A stretch of DNA of 31,236 bases from a virus. Below the pieces are notes generated by a model. That model saw only the letters and a list, made by a program, of their open reading frames with translations. It ran no database searches and was not told the origin of the DNA. Location of the stretch: positions 1-31,236 of IMG/VR virus record IMGVR_UViG_3300008110_006644; one strand, written 5' to 3'. The stretch's first letter is position 1; every line of letters starts with the position of its first letter. Positions 28,051 through 31,236 of this stretch are shown here, piece by piece. A program made the translations under genes and the position numbers.

Positions 28051-28205
28051 GGGGAGCCCTAGTGCAGCCAACCTACCCACAAGCTGCAACTAGGACTCTT
28101 AACCCTCTAGGAGGGAAGGGGACCTCCCGGGGAATAGAGTACACCATTACGAACACATGTTCGGGGATGTCGGGGCTGTCGAGCCCGCAGCGCTGGCTAG
28201 CATTT

Positions 28206-28220
28206 GACGGTGGCGGAAGA
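28206..28220 (+). repeat. Border repeat copy 15
   Basis: GACGGTGGCGGAAGA preceded by TTT. GGGGCT is at 28172-28177. It is the last clear copy and sits beside the candidate origin. Confidence 0.9.
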
Positions 28221-28574
28221 GCTCAAAGAAATTCCCACATCATGGTTGCGTGACCCACTCGAGCCTGCTACGCTCACCCCCTACATACGAAGGCCGGCCT
28301 AAAACCTTCAGTAAACGTTGCCCAAAATCCAGCAACGTTATTTGTGCTGCCCTAATTCATTTTTAGTACTCTTCTGCCTCGTGGGAGGGGGGACTAATAG
28401 GGGGGTGGGTAACAGTACTGAACAGTAATTGGATTCTAAGACATCAGCTAGCGCTGATTGTGTTAGAACCGTAAATAGTAAATAGATTAAGTCTTATGAG
28501 TAAGATAAGTCTTAATTAGTACTACAACTCCCTACCAATATGTTGTAGTACTAATTGTCGGGTAGAAGGAGTAA
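28221..28574. other. Repeat-rich non-coding region, candidate origin
   Basis: No gene. It is A/T-rich with stacked dyads: AGGCCGGCCT (28291-28300), AACGTTGC/GCAACGTT (28314-28339), CAGTACTG (28413-28420), ATCAGC/GCTGAT (28443-28458), two TAAGTCTTA copies (28488, 28506) and a 15-bp perfect inverted repeat (28514-28528 with 28542-28556). AGTACT occurs four times. It directly precedes two replication-type genes, so an origin or a control region is the natural reading. Confidence 0.55.
28514..28556. repeat. 15-bp perfect inverted repeat
   Basis: AATTAGTACTACAAC and its exact complement are separated by 13 bases, 18 bases before the ribosome site of the next gene. It could be an operator or origin stem-loop. 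Confidence 0.85.
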
Positions 28575-28580
28575 TTGATT

Positions 28581-28937
28581 TTGGCGCACAAAAAATTATC
28601 GGGTAAAAAAGTTCAGGTAGAAAATCTCCCGTACTTTTCTTCCGTGACAGAAAGTTCCATACTCGAGGTCTTTACTGTTTGGGTGGATACATTTTGGTCG
28701 GGTCGCGGCCGCCGCCCTGAATTGACCCACAGCCGCCGCCAGGCCATCACACGCGGCATCGCCGGCCACGGAGCACAGAAAGCCATCAAGGCAGTACTGG
28801 GATGCTCTCAGTCCGAGTTCCACATGGGTGGGAATGACCTCGGCAAGCAGTACACGTCACTCGAGCTCATCTTCCGCGATGATTGGCGCGTCAAGAAATT
28901 CGCTAGTATGTACAAGCCGACGGTGGAGGAAGAATGA
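28581..28937 (+). CDS. Replication-protein-like, 118 aa
   Basis: The region about 43-112 (RRPELTHSRRQAITRGIAGH, CSQSEFHMGGNDLGKQYTSL, ELIFRDDWRVKKFASMY) matches the C-terminal signature of phage replication-initiator-type proteins, in which a W/F-HMGxND...Y..LELIFRD motif follows a helical DNA-binding segment. I take the TTG at 28581, 9 bases after GAAGGAG; a TTG two codons upstream is too close to it. It overlaps the next gene by 4 bases. The end of the gene contains GACGGTGGAGGAAGA, like the border repeat with one change. Confidence 0.7.
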   Translation: MAHKKLSGKKVQVENLPYFSSVTESSILEVFTVWVDTFWSGRGRRPELTHSRRQAITRGIAGHGAQKAIKAVLGCSQSEFHMGGNDLGKQYTSLELIFRDDWRVKKFASMYKPTVEEE

Positions 28938-29404
28938 CCAAGGACGAAGTAGTCAAAGCAGTAGAACTTCTCTACTCACACTGGAACGACCGCCTGCCTA
29001 GCTCAGATGCCCCCAAGAAGGCTGCTCTGCGCGCCTGGGCTGAGTTTATTCTTGACCTGGAGTACGCCGCCGTCGTACAAGCCATATCGACCGCAGCCCT
29101 GCACGACACGTACATGCCGCGTCCAGGTCAGATTCGGAAAGCCGTACTGAAGGCGTGCAGCCAATTGCCGCCGGCTCCCTCTCCTGTCGAAGCGTGGGGT
29201 CAGGTCCGCTCACTGTCAGAATCAGTGTCCTCTGGCACCTACGCTGAAGATAAGTATCATCCCTGCGTGCTCGCCACCGTACGCCTGATGGGAGGCATAT
29301 CCTCCGTCGCAGTGAACACCAATGGAGACCGAACATTCTTCTCGGAAGCCTACCAGGAGCAAGTACGTGAATGGGAAAAGCTCCACTACAAACTGATTCC
29401 GTAA
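28934..29404 (+). CDS. Helicase loader/inhibitor-like protein (G39P-type)
   Basis: 156 residues. The N-terminal helices (MTKDEVVKAVELLYSHWNDR, LRAWAEFILDLEYAAVVQAI, DTYMPRPGQIRKAVLKA) follow the pattern of replicative helicase loader/inhibitor proteins such as SPP1 gp39, where a PxxGxIR-type element closes the domain. The C-terminus is less conserved. With the replication-like gene upstream it probably helps load a helicase at the neighbouring origin-like region. No DnaB helicase is encoded in this window. Confidence 0.68.
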   Translation: MTKDEVVKAVELLYSHWNDRLPSSDAPKKAALRAWAEFILDLEYAAVVQAISTAALHDTYMPRPGQIRKAVLKACSQLPPAPSPVEAWGQVRSLSESVSSGTYAEDKYHPCVLATVRLMGGISSVAVNTNGDRTFFSEAYQEQVREWEKLHYKLIP

Positions 29405-29418
29405 AGTAATCTCTTGCC

Positions 29419-29598
29419 ATGCGCAAGAGGATGGGTAGGCCGCCACAGCACGCGGCCGGCGAAACGACGATAACCATGCGCGTCTCCGCCGACATCAAGA
29501 ACCGGATAGTCGACATGGCAGACGCCTACGACATGACAATCACGGAGTATCTCTTGACGCTCGTGGACAAAGATGTCTCGGACACCCCAGCGCGCTGA
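29419..29598 (+). CDS. Small ribbon-helix-helix protein, 59 aa
   Basis: MRKRMGRPPQHAAGETTITM, then RVSADIKNRIVDMADAYDMT and ITEYLLTLVDKD: a basic arm with RMGRPP, a beta strand (TTITMRV) and two helices, the Arc/MetJ plan. It starts 15 bases after the loader gene and overlaps the next gene by 26 bases. It is a likely DNA-binding repressor of this operon or of the dyads upstream; that role is inferred. Confidence 0.72.
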   Translation: MRKRMGRPPQHAAGETTITMRVSADIKNRIVDMADAYDMTITEYLLTLVDKDVSDTPAR

Positions 29599-29911
29599 GC
29601 TACCAGACGGTAAGTACAACCTGGTTGTCCAAATACCGGGCTGGCTGAAGAACGCCATACTCGACGCCTGTGGCGAAGCACGGATAAACCAGTGGGTCTC
29701 GACGGTGCTGTATGAAGCAGTACGAGAATCCCGGGGGCTGCCACCCGCGCCGCCACCCGCCGCACCAAAGCCGACGACCGCTGACCAGATTCGCGCCTAC
29801 ATGGTGGGGGAAGTAATACTCCAACCGTGCGGGAAGACTGACTGCGAGCCGGTGTGGGAGGAACTACAAAACATGCAGTTCTGCCAAAAATGCGGCGTCA
29901 GGGGAACTTAG
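29573..29911 (+). CDS. RHH-like protein with zinc ribbon, 112 aa
   Basis: A strand-helix-helix start (GKYNLVVQIPGWLKNAILDA, INQWVSTVLYEAVRESRG) resembles ribbon-helix-helix proteins. A proline/alanine-rich linker (PPAPPPAAPKP) joins it to a C-terminal PCGKTDCEP...FCQKCG ribbon. The RHH-plus-cysteine layout is like the gene at 490-801. The 26-base overlap with the previous gene suggests translational coupling. It converges with the WhiB gene, with one base between their stop codons. Confidence 0.72.
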   Translation: MSRTPQRAELPDGKYNLVVQIPGWLKNAILDACGEARINQWVSTVLYEAVRESRGLPPAPPPAAPKPTTADQIRAYMVGEVILQPCGKTDCEPVWEELQNMQFCQKCGVRGT

Positions 29912-29912
29912 T

Positions 29913-30257
29913 TCAATCGCCCCACATTTGACTTAGCGTCGGCCTGATTGCTCCTACACCCCTACGCCTCTGTTCCGCTGCTAGCTGCCTGCTAGTCATC
30001 CCTGCCCATATGCCGTGCATATCCGCCACAGGGAACTCCAGCGCATAGTTGAGGCACTGTGTTCTCACGAAGCACCCGTCACACAAGGCTCTTGCCCCAG
30101 GTATGTAGCTGATGTCCTTATGCCCCTTCGGGAACATCTCGTTCGTACGTCCCTTACAGTTTGCGTAGAACATCCACCCGTTATCTTGTATATCACGTTC
30201 TGATGGAGGCTCAGGTACTTCTAATCCATCATTTTCATCGGGTACTTCTAGTTCCAC
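29913..30257 (-). CDS. WhiB-family iron-sulfur transcription factor, copy 2
   Basis: 114 residues from a GTG at 30257. Cysteines of the cluster: ANCKG, CDGC and QCLNYA, then HGIWAGM and a basic tail AAEQRRRG. The GTG has AAAGGTC 3 bases upstream and lies 23 bases inside the HslV-like gene; the alternative ATG 29 codons earlier would overlap it by 110 bases and lacks a site. The long acidic N-terminal arm (ELEVPDENDGLEVPEPPSER) is absent in copy 1, so the two probably read different promoters. Confidence 0.9.
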   Translation of the reverse strand: MELEVPDENDGLEVPEPPSERDIQDNGWMFYANCKGRTNEMFPKGHKDISYIPGARALCDGCFVRTQCLNYALEFPVADMHGIWAGMTSRQLAAEQRRRGVGAIRPTLSQMWGD

Positions 30258-30879
30258 TTTGACCTTTCGGCTTGGTGGTAGGTTCTTGTATATGGGTTGA
30301 GTATGGAGCCCCAGTTCCAGGGTCATACTTCGCAGCAATAGCAATAGCCTTTAGGGCTACCCTCTTCGCCTGCTGCAGTTCTAGCTTCTTGCCATTCACC
30401 AATACCTGTAAGGCTCCTAGGGCATACTGTGCCCCACTACCTATGGCGAACAGACCAGATGAGTCGATAATCCATGAATAGTCGCTGTCCACGATGTACA
30501 GAACCCCATTTACGGCAACCATGATGGTTGAACCGTGTTCGGCTACATGTTGGCTTGAGTCCCTTTCGGGTAAGGAATATCCGTGTTCATCAAAGCATGA
30601 GCGTAGTTCGGGTATGAACTTTAGGGTCATGAAGGCGTCTAGCTTCTTCCCGGTACCCACCGGTGGCGGTGGTGGAACAAAAGCATGAGTCAACAGATTT
30701 ATTGCTCGTAAGTCCCCAGCAGCACCAAGTAGGAACTGCTTCGTATTGGCAATCTTGTTAACACCACCACCCAAAGTACTGGTAGAAAGAATCTCACCGT
30801 CTCTCCCTATATCAGAGATACGTGAGTCTCCTACCATTAGGGCATATCCGTCCCCTTGTATTCCTATTATGGTGGTCAT
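30235..30879 (-). CDS. HslV/proteasome-beta-like Ntn hydrolase
   Basis: 214 residues beginning MTTIIGIQGDGYALMVGDSR. With Met removed, Thr1 is the predicted nucleophile, as in HslV, without a propeptide. Asp17 falls exactly in place; the catalytic lysine is probably K41 (KIANTKQ), about 8 residues later than the usual K33. GAAGDLRA and FAIGSGAQYALGAL match the GxAGxxxD and GSG...A..AL elements of the family. AAAGG precedes the ATG. No unfoldase of the HslU/ARC class is encoded here, so it may use host ATPases or work alone. It sits between a metallophosphoesterase and WhiB. Confidence 0.88.
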   Translation of the reverse strand: MTTIIGIQGDGYALMVGDSRISDIGRDGEILSTSTLGGGVNKIANTKQFLLGAAGDLRAINLLTHAFVPPPPPVGTGKKLDAFMTLKFIPELRSCFDEHGYSLPERDSSQHVAEHGSTIMVAVNGVLYIVDSDYSWIIDSSGLFAIGSGAQYALGALQVLVNGKKLELQQAKRVALKAIAIAAKYDPGTGAPYSTHIQEPTTKPKGQSGTRSTR

Positions 30880-30925
30880 CGCTGCCTTTGCTTACCGTTG
30901 CGGTTTAGAATGCGCGCGCTTTTCG

Positions 30926-31236
30926 TCAGACCTTATACTCTGTGCCACGGAAGGCGCACCAACCGTCGTAAATCAGCACAGATTCATAAGAAAACTTGTG
31001 TTCGCCCGTGTCTTCATAGGTCACGACACCGAGTCCCTGTTGCCAGTCTTCGTGGCGCACAAGGGGGCGTCCATCTAGGTCTACTCCGCCTTTTGTTGAC
31101 GGAATAGCGCCATCGATACGAGCGAGACATCCAGGAGATGCTGCCATCACGGTCTTTGGACCGTCGTAATCCTCGCGAGTCTTGTAGGCCATCTCGATAC
31201 GGTGAATGTGTCCATAGATAACAGACACTTTTTCGT
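30926..31236 (-). CDS. Metallophosphoesterase (N-terminus beyond window)
   Basis: About 103 residues are visible and the frame is still open at the right edge, so this is the C-terminal part. VSVIYGHIHRIEMAY contains GHIHR, the last metal-binding block of calcineurin-like phosphoesterases. The tail (ASPGCLARIDGA, QGLGVVTYEDTGEHKF) is the usual C-terminal beta sheet. The internal GTG at 31228 is not the real start. It is followed 46 bases later by the HslV-like gene on the same strand. Likely a phage DNA or nucleotide phosphatase/nuclease. Confidence 0.88.
   Translation of the reverse strand, partial: EKVSVIYGHIHRIEMAYKTREDYDGPKTVMAASPGCLARIDGAIPSTKGGVDLDGRPLVRHEDWQQGLGVVTYEDTGEHKFSYESVLIYDGWCAFRGTEYKV

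Noticed and set aside
28080-28140. tRNA-like ACTCTTAACC
   Set aside because: It resembles an anticodon loop, but I find no acceptor, D or T arms that pair.
12258-28220. CRISPR array
   Set aside because: The repeats are 15 bases long and hundreds to thousands of bases apart with genes between them; there are no regular spacers and no cas genes.
12258-28220. Border repeat as a stoperator like those of mycobacteriophage L5
   Set aside because: The L5 site contains GGTGG followed by TGTCAAG. This motif shares only GGTGG, and its orientation does not follow transcription.
12258-28220. TTGACG of the border repeat as a -35 box
   Set aside because: No consistent TAnnnT lies 16-18 bases downstream across the copies.
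28047-28253. 68-aa frame overlapping the Nmad1-like stop
   Set aside because: It reads through GGGGCT and border repeat 15 and has no coherent composition, although the GTGA overlap resembles the microprotein arrangement.
29046-29516. 156-aa minus-strand frame
   Set aside because: It is opposite the helicase-loader-like gene and has arginine/cysteine-rich shadow composition.

Overview
The window looks like the early/accessory part of a tailed phage (or prophage-like element) of an actinobacterium. Pointers are two WhiB-like proteins, a propeptide-less HslV/proteasome-beta-like hydrolase, an MSMEG_6728-type protein, a probable small terminase, DUF932 and DUF4314 proteins, and several promoters that place the start codon 6-8 bases after the -10 hexamer, as in leaderless actinobacterial transcripts. 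I see no head or tail genes, integrase, rRNA, convincing tRNA or CRISPR array. The host assignment is an inference.

Layout. (1) 1-5097, minus strand: DUF932 protein, acidic protein, WhiB, TOPRIM primase/ATPase, probable TerS, ribbon-helix-helix protein, small protein, thioredoxin (cut by the left edge). (2) 5245-8205, plus strand: ParB-like protein, small protein, MSMEG_6728-like protein and a PP-loop ATPase of the PAPS-reductase class. (3) 8170-10718, minus strand: SNF2 helicase with two HARP-like repeats and two coupled small genes. (4) 11.0-28.2 kb: many short genes on both strands, mostly in one- to few-gene units with their own promoter and often their own terminator. (5) 28.2-29.9 kb: a repeat-rich non-coding stretch that may be an origin, followed by genes resembling a replication protein and a helicase loader plus two probable ribbon-helix-helix proteins. 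(6) 29.9-31.2 kb, minus strand: metallophosphoesterase (cut by the right edge), HslV-like hydrolase and a second WhiB.

The main novelty is the organisation of region 4. Fifteen copies of a motif GACGGTGGYGGAAGA (with small variants), all on the plus strand whatever the gene direction, sit at the left border of successive gene units from 12.26 to 28.22 kb. Eleven are preceded within about 30 bases by GGGGCT, often in a hairpin. Most promoters in this region are TTGnnn-17 bp-TAnnnT, and a subset carries a conserved TGTGACAAACGACAC element against the -35 box, giving GACA steps about 7 bp apart. Seven units contain an unusual 16-19 residue, almost purely hydrophobic microprotein; six of these are fused by stop/start overlap (or a 1-base gap) to the gene upstream. 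Three of them are close protein-level matches with different codons, so selection on the peptide is likely. I infer an array of autonomous gene cassettes with shared borders.

Within this array a MoxR-type AAA ATPase and a VWA protein carrying both a MIDAS motif and an HExxH motif form a chaperone-like pair. With the HslV-like hydrolase, the ParB/PP-loop pair and the SNF2 protein, the element carries several ATP-dependent or proteolytic modules of unknown target.
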